Below, piece after piece: positions 1 to 6,015 of a DNA stretch of 6,804 nucleotides. This stretch comes from Methanobacteriaceae archaeon (GTDB lineage: Archaea > Methanobacteriota > Methanobacteria > Methanobacteriales > Methanobacteriaceae), in NCBI GenBank assembly GCA_030681145.1, contig JAUXXK010000313.1:1-6804 (forward strand), read 5' to 3'. The notes below the pieces were generated by a model, which did no database searches, was not told where the DNA came from, and saw only the letters and a program-made list of their open reading frames with translations. Each line of letters begins with the position of its first letter. The first letter of the stretch is position 1. Position numbers and translations under genes: made by a program.

Positions 1-241
1 TTTTTCCTTCTACCTCTATATTGCCCTCAACCGAAAAACCTATTTCATATATCAGTTCTTCCTCAGGAACATCATCAGGACTATTATAATAAGTTCCGTA
101 TACCATACCTGTCATTTCCAGACCTTTATCCATTACCCACATCCCCATTTCTTGGATATAATCCGGAATTTTTTGATAACTGCCTTTGCATTCCATATAT
201 ACTACTTGAGTTTCTTTAACTGTTTTTTCCATCATTCCCAT
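1..241 (-). CDS. GyrI-like small-molecule-binding domain protein (partial, 3' end outside window)
   Basis: This is the first 80 codons of a protein that runs off the left edge. It starts at the ATG at 241, chosen because a perfect GGAGG (249-253) sits 7 bases upstream; ATGs at 235 and 232 are less well spaced. The visible protein reads MGMMEKTVKETQVVYMECKG and continues to a YYNSP motif and a VPEEEL acidic stretch. It aligns well with the first half of the next gene (VVYIYQIGSYEKI, IYYNSPLEV, STEELEWEVG), so the two are tandem paralogues. The family is the GyrI-like / effector-binding fold (SHS2 repeat, as in SbmC and the C-termini of Rob and BmrR), which binds hydrophobic or cationic small molecules. 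No DNA-binding domain precedes it, so it is a stand-alone sensor or binder rather than a regulator. The ligand is unknown. Family placement is inference from motif resemblance. Confidence 0.72.
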   Translation of the reverse strand, partial: MGMMEKTVKETQVVYMECKGSYQKIPDYIQEMGMWVMDKGLEMTGMVYGTYYNSPDDVPEEELIYEIGFSVEGNIEVEGK

Positions 242-248
242 AAACAAA

Positions 249-253
249 CCTCC
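249..253 (-). promoter_or_regulatory. Ribosome binding site deciding the start of the partial GyrI-like gene
   Basis: On the minus strand this reads GGAGG, a full match to the anti-Shine-Dalgarno core, 7 bases before the ATG at 241. It favours the ATG at 241 over the two nearby downstream ATGs. Confidence 0.7.
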
Positions 254-277
254 ACTTTTATTATCTGTTAATGGTAG

Positions 278-290
278 TTATTATATTTCG
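278..290 (-). promoter_or_regulatory. Candidate archaeal TATA box for the partial GyrI-like gene
   Basis: The minus strand reads CGAAATATAATAA. It is centred about 25-27 bases upstream of the point where a short leader carrying the GGAGG site would begin. The element lies in the 97-base gap between the two paralogues, so the downstream gene probably has its own promoter. The gap is very AT-rich and chance matches are likely, so this is only a candidate. Confidence 0.35.
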
Positions 291-338
291 ATAATTAATT
301 AATTTTCATAATTATTTAGGAATATAAATGGGATTGAC

Positions 339-800
339 TTAAATTACTGGAAACTGTACTTCTGTTTTTAATTTATCTTCAGAATCGTTAATTGGATTAT
401 TTAAATATATTTCTTTAACTGGGCCGGTTATTTTTAGATTATTCTGTGCAGTATAATAATAAAGATCCACATAAACTGACGATGCTTCTCCGTAGGGACC
501 TTTAAATATAGTGGATACTACTTTATGTTCTGGGATAATTTGTATCTGGACTTCATCATGTTCGCTTTCAATAAGCATTTTTCCCTCAAAACCAGATCCC
601 ACTTCCCACTCTAATTCTTCGGTTGATACTTCAAGTGGGGAATTATAATAAATACTATAAATTGGATCTTTAATTTTCAGATCTTTTTCATTTATCCATT
701 CAATAACAGTTTCTAAACATTTAAAAATCTTTTCATAGCTTCCTATTTGATATATGTAAACCACTTTGTGTTCAGGAACAGTTTTTAATTCTATAATCAT
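339..800 (-). CDS. Stand-alone GyrI-like / effector-binding domain protein
   Basis: The protein has 153 residues, the usual size of a single GyrI-like domain with no HTH. The two halves are internal repeats: residues 8-70 begin with VPEHKVV and contain IYYNSP, and residues 89-150 begin with IPEHKVV and contain IYLNNP. This matches the duplicated SHS2 (beta-alpha-beta-beta) architecture known for the SbmC/Rob/BmrR C-terminal fold. Acidic residues in the STEELEWE segment (59-66) are where family members often bind cationic or hydrophobic ligands. No signal peptide or membrane segment is seen, so it should be cytoplasmic. The ATG at 800 is preceded by AAAGGAGAG (808-816, minus). It lies upstream of its paralogue on the same strand and diverges from a broken TetR gene. 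Proteins of this kind can sequester toxic compounds or partner with a regulator; which applies here is unknown. Confidence 0.8.
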   Translation of the reverse strand: MIIELKTVPEHKVVYIYQIGSYEKIFKCLETVIEWINEKDLKIKDPIYSIYYNSPLEVSTEELEWEVGSGFEGKMLIESEHDEVQIQIIPEHKVVSTIFKGPYGEASSVYVDLYYYTAQNNLKITGPVKEIYLNNPINDSEDKLKTEVQFPVI

Positions 801-852
801 TTCTTAACTCTCCTTTGCATTTTTTGTAGATATATCCAGGGATTTAATCATC

Positions 853-859
853 TATATAT
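853..859 (-). promoter_or_regulatory. Candidate TATA box for the complete GyrI-like gene
   Basis: The run TATATAT lies about 55 bases upstream of the ATG at 800, giving a predicted start of transcription near 830 and a leader of roughly 30 bases that contains the AAAGGAGAG site. No clear BRE element is visible next to it. The 127-base divergent gap (801-927) must hold the promoters of both this gene and the TetR remnant. Confidence 0.4.
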
Positions 860-888
860 TCATGACTTTTTTAGATAAAATTGCGCCA

Positions 889-899
889 ATTAATATATG
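889..899 (+). promoter_or_regulatory. Candidate TATA box for the TetR-family pseudogene
   Basis: The sequence ATTAATATATG lies about 34 bases before the TTG at 928. Transcription would then start within a few bases of the start codon, consistent with the lack of any Shine-Dalgarno sequence there (a short or absent leader). A small inverted repeat, AATTG-CGC-CAATT (879-891), overlaps its upstream edge and could be an operator, but it is too short to be convincing. Confidence 0.3.
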
Positions 900-927
900 A
901 CATTAACTGTAAGATATAAATACTAAA

Positions 928-1520
928 TTGACTAATCAGTCTATAGATTTTTTGGGTGTAAAAATTGAAAAAAAAGAACTGCAAATAATAAATGCACCAT
1001 TAAAACTATTTAGTGAAAAAGGTTTGCATGGAACATCCACAGCTGAAATAGCAAAATCTGCGAAAGTAGATAAGGAACATTATTTCACTATTTTAAAAGT
1101 AAAGAATCATTAATTAATAGATTATATCTTTATTCTAAAGAATGTATGTTTGATGAAATAAGCTGCCATTAAGATAGTAAATTGTCCTTTAAAGATAATG
1201 TAAAATCTTTATGGATGATACTTGTTGACTTTGGAAATAATAAATCAGAATGTTTCCAGTTCATTCTCAGCTTTTACAGCTCTCCATTATAACTTCTTTA
1301 ACAAAAAAAGAGATTGAAAATAATCTGAAATTATTCTTGAGGCATATATAGTGGGTCTTGAAAATCAAAAGATCAAAAATGTTTCTTACGGATTAATAAT
1401 GGATTTTTTATGGGGAAGTATCGTTGCCACAGTAAACCACTTGGATTCACATCCTGAAAAAATGGGGAAGAAACAAAAGAAATGGCGTTTGAACTTTTTG
1501 GGGATGGGATTTTTAAATAA
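928..1520 (+). pseudogene. TetR/AcrR-family transcriptional regulator, broken by frameshifts and a stop
   Basis: The N-terminal HTH is clear: LFSEKGLHGTSTAEIAKSA is the classic TetR recognition pattern. The frame then breaks near 1073-1076, where one G seems missing. One frame over, the protein continues as GTLFHYFKSKESLINRLYLY, exactly what follows in TetR proteins. Further on there is an in-frame TAA at 1170-1172, then -1 shifts near 1285-1291, 1319-1324 and 1465-1470. The reconstruction ends in MAFELFGDGIFK and TAA at 1518-1520. It totals about 197 residues, normal TetR length, and the C-terminal half holds typical segments such as YGLIMDFLWGSIVATVNHL. The start is probably the TTG at 928, the only usable codon after the in-frame TAA at 910. 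The gene lies 66 bases before an aldo/keto reductase and diverges from a GyrI-like gene, so it probably once controlled one or both. Four shifts plus a nonsense codon make recoding implausible. Confidence 0.87.
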
Positions 1521-1586
1521 TGTTCTTAATTTTTTCGTAGATAAAATAGGGTTTAATTAACAATATTAAATTAATGGGATGTTATA

Positions 1587-2828
1587 TTGCAAAAAAGAAC
1601 AGTTAAAAAGACGCAAGAGGAGTTATCTGCTCTGGGTTTTGGAGCGATGAGATTACCCACCAAAAATGGTATGATAGACAAAGAAAATGCTCGCAAACAA
1701 ATTTATCATGCTATTGACCACGGTGTAAACTTTATTGATACAGCAGTTCCTTATCATGGTGGGGGAAGTGAAGCTTTTCTGGGAGAGATATTATCTGGAG
1801 ATTACCGTGAAAGGGTGAATATTTCCACTAAAATGCCTCATTGGTCCATAAAAAACTATGAAGATATGGAAAAATCTCTCAAACAACAACTTAAAAATTT
1901 GCAAACAAATTGTATTGATTATTACTTCATTCATAACATGAATAAAATTACATTTGATAGACTGGAAAAAATTGGACTTTTAGAATTCTTGGATAAATCA
2001 AAAAAAGAAGGAAAAATAAGAAATACTGGATTTTCTTTTCATGGTAGTAAAGTTGAGTTCAAACCAATAGTTGATTCATATGGATGGGATGCTTGCATGT
2101 TACAGTTCAATTATATGGATGAAAATATCCAGGCAGGCATAGATGGTGTGAAATATGCTCATTCTAAAGGAATGGCAGTTATTGCAATGGAACCACTTAA
2201 AGGAGGAATTTTAGCAGGGAAAATGCCCGAAAAGGTAGAAAATATATGGAATAACTCTGAAATAAGAAGAACCTCTGCTAACTGGGCTTTCAGATGGGTT
2301 TTAAATCACCCTGAGATTACTTGTCTGATTTCCGGAATGAACTCTATGGATCAGATTAACGAGAATCTTGAAATTGCCAGTAAAGTACGACCAGATTCTC
2401 TTACAGATAATGAATTAAGTCGTTACACACAAGTAAAAAACGTTATACAAGATTTAATGAAAATAAATTGTACTTCATGTGGATACTGTATCCCATGTCC
2501 TGCGGGGGTGGATATTCCCGGATGTTTTAGTATTTACAATGAAAAATATCTCTTCCAGGATCGTAAAGCTGGAATAAATTATATTTTACGCACGGGAGGT
2601 ATTTTTGATAATCAGCCTTCTCATGCGAGCATGTGTAATGATTGTGGTAAATGTTTAAAGGCCTGTCCTCAAAATTTGGAAATTCCAGAACTATTAAATG
2701 AAGTTGCAGGAGATCTTGGTGGGAGAGGATTCAATTTAAAAATAAAATTTATGAGTTCTTTGGCAATGCCTCTATTCAATGCTTTTTTATCGATTAGAAA
2801 TAGATTATCTAGTTTTAAAACCAATTAA
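1587..2828 (+). CDS. Aldo/keto reductase with C-terminal double 4Fe-4S (ferredoxin-like) domain
   Basis: The protein has 413 residues. Residues 1-290 form the aldo/keto reductase TIM barrel: LGFGAMRLP at 16-24, the catalytic Asp51 and Tyr56 in FIDTAVPYHGGGSE, Lys82 in STKMPHW, and His116 in YYFIHN. The C-terminal part holds two cysteine clusters: C295-C298-C301-C304 followed by PAGVDIP, and C350-C353-C356-C360 followed by P. These should bind two 4Fe-4S centres. This is the COG1453-type 'predicted oxidoreductase of the aldo/keto reductase family', common in methanogens and clostridia; substrate and electron donor are not known. The clusters suggest electron exchange with ferredoxin as well as, or instead of, NADPH. 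A tail of about 35 residues with a hydrophobic patch (388-402) follows. The start is a TTG with only a weak GGGATG site; an in-frame TAA at 1572 excludes earlier starts. It lies just downstream of the TetR remnant. Confidence 0.93.
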   Translation: MQKRTVKKTQEELSALGFGAMRLPTKNGMIDKENARKQIYHAIDHGVNFIDTAVPYHGGGSEAFLGEILSGDYRERVNISTKMPHWSIKNYEDMEKSLKQQLKNLQTNCIDYYFIHNMNKITFDRLEKIGLLEFLDKSKKEGKIRNTGFSFHGSKVEFKPIVDSYGWDACMLQFNYMDENIQAGIDGVKYAHSKGMAVIAMEPLKGGILAGKMPEKVENIWNNSEIRRTSANWAFRWVLNHPEITCLISGMNSMDQINENLEIASKVRPDSLTDNELSRYTQVKNVIQDLMKINCTSCGYCIPCPAGVDIPGCFSIYNEKYLFQDRKAGINYILRTGGIFDNQPSHASMCNDCGKCLKACPQNLEIPELLNEVAGDLGGRGFNLKIKFMSSLAMPLFNAFLSIRNRLSSFKTN

Positions 2829-2867
2829 TTATTCGTAATTTAGTAAAAAAGAGATTATCTATTCATA

Positions 2868-2880
2868 ATTATTTTTTTAT
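2868..2880 (+). terminator. Candidate T-rich terminator of the aldo/keto reductase gene
   Basis: A run of seven T (2872-2878) lies 44-50 bases after the stop codon. Archaeal terminators are typically such T-tracts on the coding strand without a required hairpin, and no hairpin is visible here. The region is AT-rich, so the call is tentative. Confidence 0.4.
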
Positions 2881-2903
2881 AATATAATTAACTTAGAATT
2901 TTT

Positions 2904-2909
2904 AAAAAA
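2904..2909 (-). terminator. Candidate T-tract terminator of tRNA-Ser(CGA)
   Basis: Six T on the minus strand lie about 31 bases past the 3' end of the tRNA. This is a plausible archaeal T-tract terminator for the tRNA transcript, though such runs are frequent in DNA this AT-rich. Confidence 0.3.
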
Positions 2910-2939
2910 TGCACTGTTTTGAGGTTTTATTTTATTTAA

Positions 2940-3025
2940 CGCCGAGACTGGGATTTGAACCCAGGACGAGCGATAGCTCAACAGGATTTCGAATCCTGCG
3001 CCTTACCATACTAGACTATCTCGGC
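2940..3025 (-). tRNA. tRNA-Ser (anticodon CGA)
   Basis: The minus strand folds as a class II tRNA of 86 bases. The acceptor arms GCCGAGA and TCTCGGC pair perfectly, with G as discriminator base. The D stem is GTCT/AGGC. The anticodon stem CAGGA/TCCTG encloses TTCGAAA, giving anticodon CGA, which reads UCG codons. The long variable arm has a GAGC/GCTC stem, typical of serine, and the T arm is CTGGG-TTCAAAT-CCCAG. No CCA is encoded and no intron is present. Most of its backbone is shared with the tRNA-Ser(GGA) gene 203 bases away, so the pair probably arose from one ancestor. Confidence 0.96.
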
Positions 3026-3050
3026 AATATATGAATGATAATAATCTTTT

Positions 3051-3065
3051 TTTATTAAATAAAAA
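3051..3065 (-). promoter_or_regulatory. Candidate TATA box for tRNA-Ser(CGA)
   Basis: The minus strand reads TTTTTATTTAATAAA, centred about 33 bases before the tRNA 5' end. A similar element lies at nearly the same distance before the second tRNA gene, which supports both as promoters. Confidence 0.5.
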
Positions 3066-3227
3066 CAATTTGGTTTAAGAATAAATCAGAAAAACATTAC
3101 TAAATAATGAATTTCCTATTATTTTTACATTCAAAAAATTAAACTGAAAAATGTAATTTAATTACAATTCATTCTATACAGTAGTTATGTAATAAGCATA
3201 GATATAGTTTCATTTTAAAATTAATTT

Positions 3228-3313
<86 letters not shown>

Positions 3314-3337
3314 ATATTCCGATTATTAAGATTTGGG

Positions 3338-3352
3338 TTTATATTATAAAAA
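3338..3352 (-). promoter_or_regulatory. Candidate TATA box for tRNA-Ser(GGA)
   Basis: The minus strand reads TTTTTATAATATAAA, centred about 32 bases before the tRNA 5' end, almost the same spacing as the matching element before tRNA-Ser(CGA). This is a better TATA match than most in the window. Confidence 0.55.
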
Positions 3353-3561
3353 GATTATTGTTTTCCGATTTTTAATTGATATCTTAATGGTGTATTGTTT
3401 TATGTAATCAAAGATGATATCTCTAAAAAGACTAAAAAACCAGGTAAAAACCTAATCAAAGGCTAAATTCATAATAATATAATTTTTAATCTTTTTTTAC
3501 TATATTTTAAATAGGTTTATTTTATACTTTATTTATGTATGATAAAATGAATTATTTTTGG

Positions 3562-3569
3562 CATATATG
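3562..3569 (+). promoter_or_regulatory. Candidate TATA box for the NCS2 permease gene
   Basis: The sequence CATATATG lies about 44 bases before the GTG start, predicting transcription from around 3590 and a leader of about 19 bases that includes the GGAGG site. Other AT-rich boxes near 3515-3530 are alternatives. Confidence 0.35.
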
Positions 3570-3595
3570 TTGGGATATTATATGTTAAATTAACT

Positions 3596-3600
3596 GGAGG
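3596..3600 (+). promoter_or_regulatory. Ribosome binding site deciding the GTG start of the permease
   Basis: A perfect GGAGG lies 8 bases before the GTG at 3609. It supports this non-ATG start over the downstream in-frame ATG at 3657, which would delete the family's conserved N-terminal YGLNDKP segment. Confidence 0.75.
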
Positions 3601-3608
3601 ATTTGTAA

Positions 3609-4886
3609 GTGGTTAATGAACAATATGGATTAAATGATAAACCAAAACTTTCAAAGATGATTGTTTTTGGTTTGCAGTGGCTTGCAGTAGCTATTCCTTT
3701 CATTATAATCATAGGAAATGTAGCTTCTGGGGGCCAGGCAAACATCCCCTATCTCCAGAAAATATTTCTATTGGTGGGTGTTTTAATATTAATCCAAATA
3801 TTTTGGGGCCACCGTCTGCCTTTGATAATGGGTCCATCCGCGGTTTTATTAATTGCTATTTTAACCAGCTCAAATCAAGGTATTGGGAATATCAATTCAT
3901 CTATAATGATTGGAGGACTTATATTATCACTATTGGCGGTCACAGGGCTTTTTAAACATGTTAAAAAACTTTTCACTCCTCTTGTTATAATTGTGGTTCT
4001 TATCTTGATATCATTCTCTATGACTCCTATTATTATTAGTCTGATAAGTTCTGGTAATCTTGCCATTTCAGTTTACAATTTTTTATTTTCTTTAATATTC
4101 ATAATGGTGATTTTTACAGCCCATACCTTTTTAAAAGGTATGTGGAAATCAACCTTAACTCTATCTGCGTTATTTTCAGGCACTATTATTTATTATATCC
4201 TATTTGGAAGTTATAATACTCTTAATCTAAAACTATCTTTTATAGGAATTCCCCAATCCATAATTGGCCCACTATCAATTCCAGATATAGGGGTTTTTAC
4301 AGCATTCTTGGTAAGCTTTTTGGCACTGGCGATTAATGATTTATCATCTATGGAATCTGTGGGAACTGTTTTAAAAGCAGATAAAATGGAAAAAAGAGTT
4401 AAAAATGGTGTTACCATAACTGGTTTAGGAAATTTTGCTTCAGGCCTTTTTGGTGTTATAGGGCCAGTTAACTATTCCATAAGTCATGGTTTAATAGCCG
4501 CCACTGGAATGGCATCACGTTTCACATTTATTCCGACGGCAATTGCTCTTTTAATTTTAGCCTTTTCTCCAATGGCTATTGGGATAATGAGTGATATACC
4601 TTCGCCGGTTATTGGTGTTATTCTTTTGTATATACTCACAACCCAAATTGGTGCATCACTTCTTCGCGTGGTCGAAAACGATGGCCTTAAAACAATAGAT
4701 GATGGCATGATAATTGCCCTACCAGTTATTTTAGGTACTTCAATTGCTTTTTTACCATCAGAAGTTGTGTATAAGTTACCAGAAATAATTAGGCCAGTAC
4801 TGGCTAATGGTTTTGTAATGGGAACGTTAATCGTTATTATTTTGGAACATTTACGACATATAAAAAGGCATGCCTCTGAGAAGTAA
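3609..4886 (+). CDS. NCS2-family (uracil/xanthine-type) nucleobase permease, divergent
   Basis: The 425-residue protein is very hydrophobic and has the length and roughly the 12-14 membrane segments of NCS2 transporters. It opens with YGLNDKP (6-12), the usual soluble lead-in before the first helix, then GLQWLAVAIP (21-30), where classical members have a Gln-His pair. The central segment LSSMESVGTVLKADK (245-259) matches the conserved 'ESIGDY' helix with Glu249 kept. GLGNFASGLFGVIGPVNYSI (272-291) followed by GLIAATGMASR (294-304) matches the substrate-site helix, but the Glu that UraA-like proteins have (GENIG) is replaced: the segment reads SISHG. NCS2 proteins import uracil, xanthine, uric acid or related bases with H+ or Na+. 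The changed residues make the substrate uncertain and could mean a different solute. No nucleobase-metabolism gene lies beside it. Start chosen as GTG with GGAGG. Confidence 0.85.
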   Translation: MVNEQYGLNDKPKLSKMIVFGLQWLAVAIPFIIIIGNVASGGQANIPYLQKIFLLVGVLILIQIFWGHRLPLIMGPSAVLLIAILTSSNQGIGNINSSIMIGGLILSLLAVTGLFKHVKKLFTPLVIIVVLILISFSMTPIIISLISSGNLAISVYNFLFSLIFIMVIFTAHTFLKGMWKSTLTLSALFSGTIIYYILFGSYNTLNLKLSFIGIPQSIIGPLSIPDIGVFTAFLVSFLALAINDLSSMESVGTVLKADKMEKRVKNGVTITGLGNFASGLFGVIGPVNYSISHGLIAATGMASRFTFIPTAIALLILAFSPMAIGIMSDIPSPVIGVILLYILTTQIGASLLRVVENDGLKTIDDGMIIALPVILGTSIAFLPSEVVYKLPEIIRPVLANGFVMGTLIVIILEHLRHIKRHASEK

Positions 4887-4900
4887 TTAATATTTCACTT

Positions 4901-4910
4901 TTATTTAATA
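4901..4910 (+). promoter_or_regulatory. Candidate TATA box for the first methyltransferase gene
   Basis: The sequence TTATTTAATA lies about 45 bases before the ATG at 4951, placing transcription start near 4930, just before a weak AAGG (4937-4940). If real, the methyltransferase is not dependent on read-through from the permease. Confidence 0.3.
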
Positions 4911-4950
4911 TTTTAGCAGTTAAAATGAAATCGAATAAGGAAATCAAATC

Positions 4951-5652
4951 ATGAAAACCGACATAGCTGTAATTGGAGCTGGAACACTAATTAATTCATA
5001 CAATATTAAAAAAGATCATATCCGGGAAAATTTAAATAAATACACCATAAAAGCATATAAATTACTCCCGGAAATTAAAAACCCCCATATTTTGGATATT
5101 GGCTGTGGAACGGGAGTTCCCACTATAGAATTAGCTCAAATTTCAGGGGGAGATGTCACAGGAGTGGATAACGATCCCCTATCATTAGAGATCCTCCAAA
5201 ATAAAATAAACACTCTGGAATTAAATAATCAGGTGCGTTTTATTGAAGATTCAATAAATACACTGACTTTTACTGAAAAAAGTTTTGATATTCTCTGGGC
5301 TGAAGGTTCTGTATTTGTAATGGGCTTTGAAGATAGCATAAAAGAATGGTATCGTTTTTTAAAACCTCAAGGATTCTTAGTAATTCATGATGATGATAAA
5401 GAGAAAAATAAAAAGCTGGAATTAGTTAAAAAATATGGTTATAACCTAATTGCAGAATTAGATTTATCAAACCAGATCTGGGTGGAAGAATACTTTATTC
5501 CCTTAGAACAACTGATTAAAGAATTCAAGGAAAAGTATCCTGATGATTTAGAACTTAGTGCGGAACTTAATAAAGATCAGATGGAAATTGATCAAGCCAG
5601 ATTAAATTCCCAGAGAGCCAGCTCATTTATAGTTATTTTGCAGAAATTGTAA
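4951..5652 (+). CDS. Class I SAM-dependent methyltransferase (unknown substrate)
   Basis: The protein has 233 residues and a Rossmann-like methyltransferase domain. Motif I is ILDIGCGTG (47-55), the SAM-binding glycine loop. GVDND (71-75) supplies the acidic residue that binds the SAM ribose. SFDILWAEGSVFVMGFE (111-127) is the post-motif region, and FLKPQGFLVIHD (136-147) is the motif III strand. The C-terminal WVEEYFIPLEQLIKEFKEKY (177-196) belongs to a small family of archaeal and clostridial methyltransferases whose substrate is not established. Family members usually begin near YNIKKDHIRENLNKYT (17-32). Here about 15 extra residues precede that and read MKTDIAVIGAGT, resembling the start of FAD/NAD Rossmann oxidoreductases. 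The ATG at 4951 has only a weak AAGG 10 bases upstream, but no other ATG exists before motif I. It lies 64 bases after the permease and 62 before the HhH gene, same strand. Confidence 0.85.
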   Translation: MKTDIAVIGAGTLINSYNIKKDHIRENLNKYTIKAYKLLPEIKNPHILDIGCGTGVPTIELAQISGGDVTGVDNDPLSLEILQNKINTLELNNQVRFIEDSINTLTFTEKSFDILWAEGSVFVMGFEDSIKEWYRFLKPQGFLVIHDDDKEKNKKLELVKKYGYNLIAELDLSNQIWVEEYFIPLEQLIKEFKEKYPDDLELSAELNKDQMEIDQARLNSQRASSFIVILQKL

Positions 5653-5714
5653 ATATGTTTTTATTAAAGTTATTAAATTCATTATTGGGTTCATAGGGAT
5701 AGTTATTATCAAAT

Positions 5715-5948
5715 GTGAGTTATATGAAAGACAATAAATTAACAAAAATACCTGGAGTGGGCCCTTCTATTGAAAAAGACCTCCAAAATATAGACATTAA
5801 AAATATAAATGATTTAGTGGATAAAGACCCGGAAGATCTGTACGAAATGTCCAACATTTATGCGGGCAAAACTCAAGGCAGGTGTCTACTATATGTATTT
5901 CGCTGTGCAGTTTATTATGCCAATACCAATGAAAAAGAGAGGAAATAA
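5715..5948 (+). CDS. Cdd1-like helix-hairpin-helix protein
   Basis: This is a 77-residue protein. Residues 9-23 (LTKIPGVGPSIEKDL) are a canonical helix-hairpin-helix with the GVG hairpin, a motif that contacts DNA backbones without sequence specificity. The rest (INDLVDKDPEDLYEM, then GRCLLYVFRCAVYYA at 55-69) matches the 'pathogenicity locus' Cdd1 family, including both characteristic cysteines, here Cys57 and Cys64. Despite the name, the family is widespread in bacteria and archaea and its function is unknown; DNA or nucleic-acid binding is inferred from the HhH. The start is uncertain: the GTG at 5715 lacks a well-spaced ribosome site, while the in-frame ATG at 5724 has a GTGAG directly before it and would remove only three residues. 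Probably downstream in the same transcript as the methyltransferase, though the gap has no strong signals. Confidence 0.85.
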   Translation: MSYMKDNKLTKIPGVGPSIEKDLQNIDIKNINDLVDKDPEDLYEMSNIYAGKTQGRCLLYVFRCAVYYANTNEKERK

Positions 5949-6015
5949 GAGAAATTAAAATGGTGGTACTGTAAAGACGGCAGATAATTTGATTAGTTAA
6001 CTATCAAGAATTTTC

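Larger units (their letters stand above)
3314..3608. other. Intergenic region between divergent tRNA-Ser(GGA) and permease genes
   Basis: These 295 bases hold no convincing gene. They must carry two outward promoters: the tRNA TATA box near its left end and a permease promoter at its right end. A very short hairpin (AGGT-AAAA-ACCT, 3442-3453) is visible but too small to interpret. A T-rich run (3492-3498) and several other AT-rich stretches have no assignable role. Confidence 0.5.

Noticed and set aside
879..891. AATTG-CGC-CAATT inverted repeat in the divergent GyrI/TetR promoter region
   Set aside because: Attractive position for a TetR operator, but five-base AT-rich arms are too short to support a call.
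928..1520. Programmed frameshifting or stop-codon recoding in the TetR gene
   Set aside because: It would need four separate shifts plus read-through of TAA, which neither selenocysteine (UGA) nor pyrrolysine (UAG) decoding explains.
1351..1560. Open frame of 69 residues that could be called a small gene
   Set aside because: Its first two thirds are the C-terminal half of the TetR pseudogene, and a frame switch near 1465-1470 recovers the proper TetR ending; it has no ribosome binding site of its own.
3152..3166. Palindrome TGTAATT-T-AATTACA between the tRNA genes
   Set aside because: Perfect but made almost only of A and T; expected by chance in this composition, and not at a position that suggests regulation or termination.
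3677..4708. Several open frames on both strands inside the permease (3677-3955 plus; 3875-4066, 4211-4417 and 4484-4708 minus)
   Set aside because: They overlap a well-supported membrane protein, lack ribosome sites and resemble no family; they are frame shadows.
5989..6007. Near-palindrome TTGAT(T)AGTTAACTATCAA between the convergent genes
   Set aside because: It could be a bidirectional terminator, but it has no loop, a bulged T and no T-tract directly after it on either strand.
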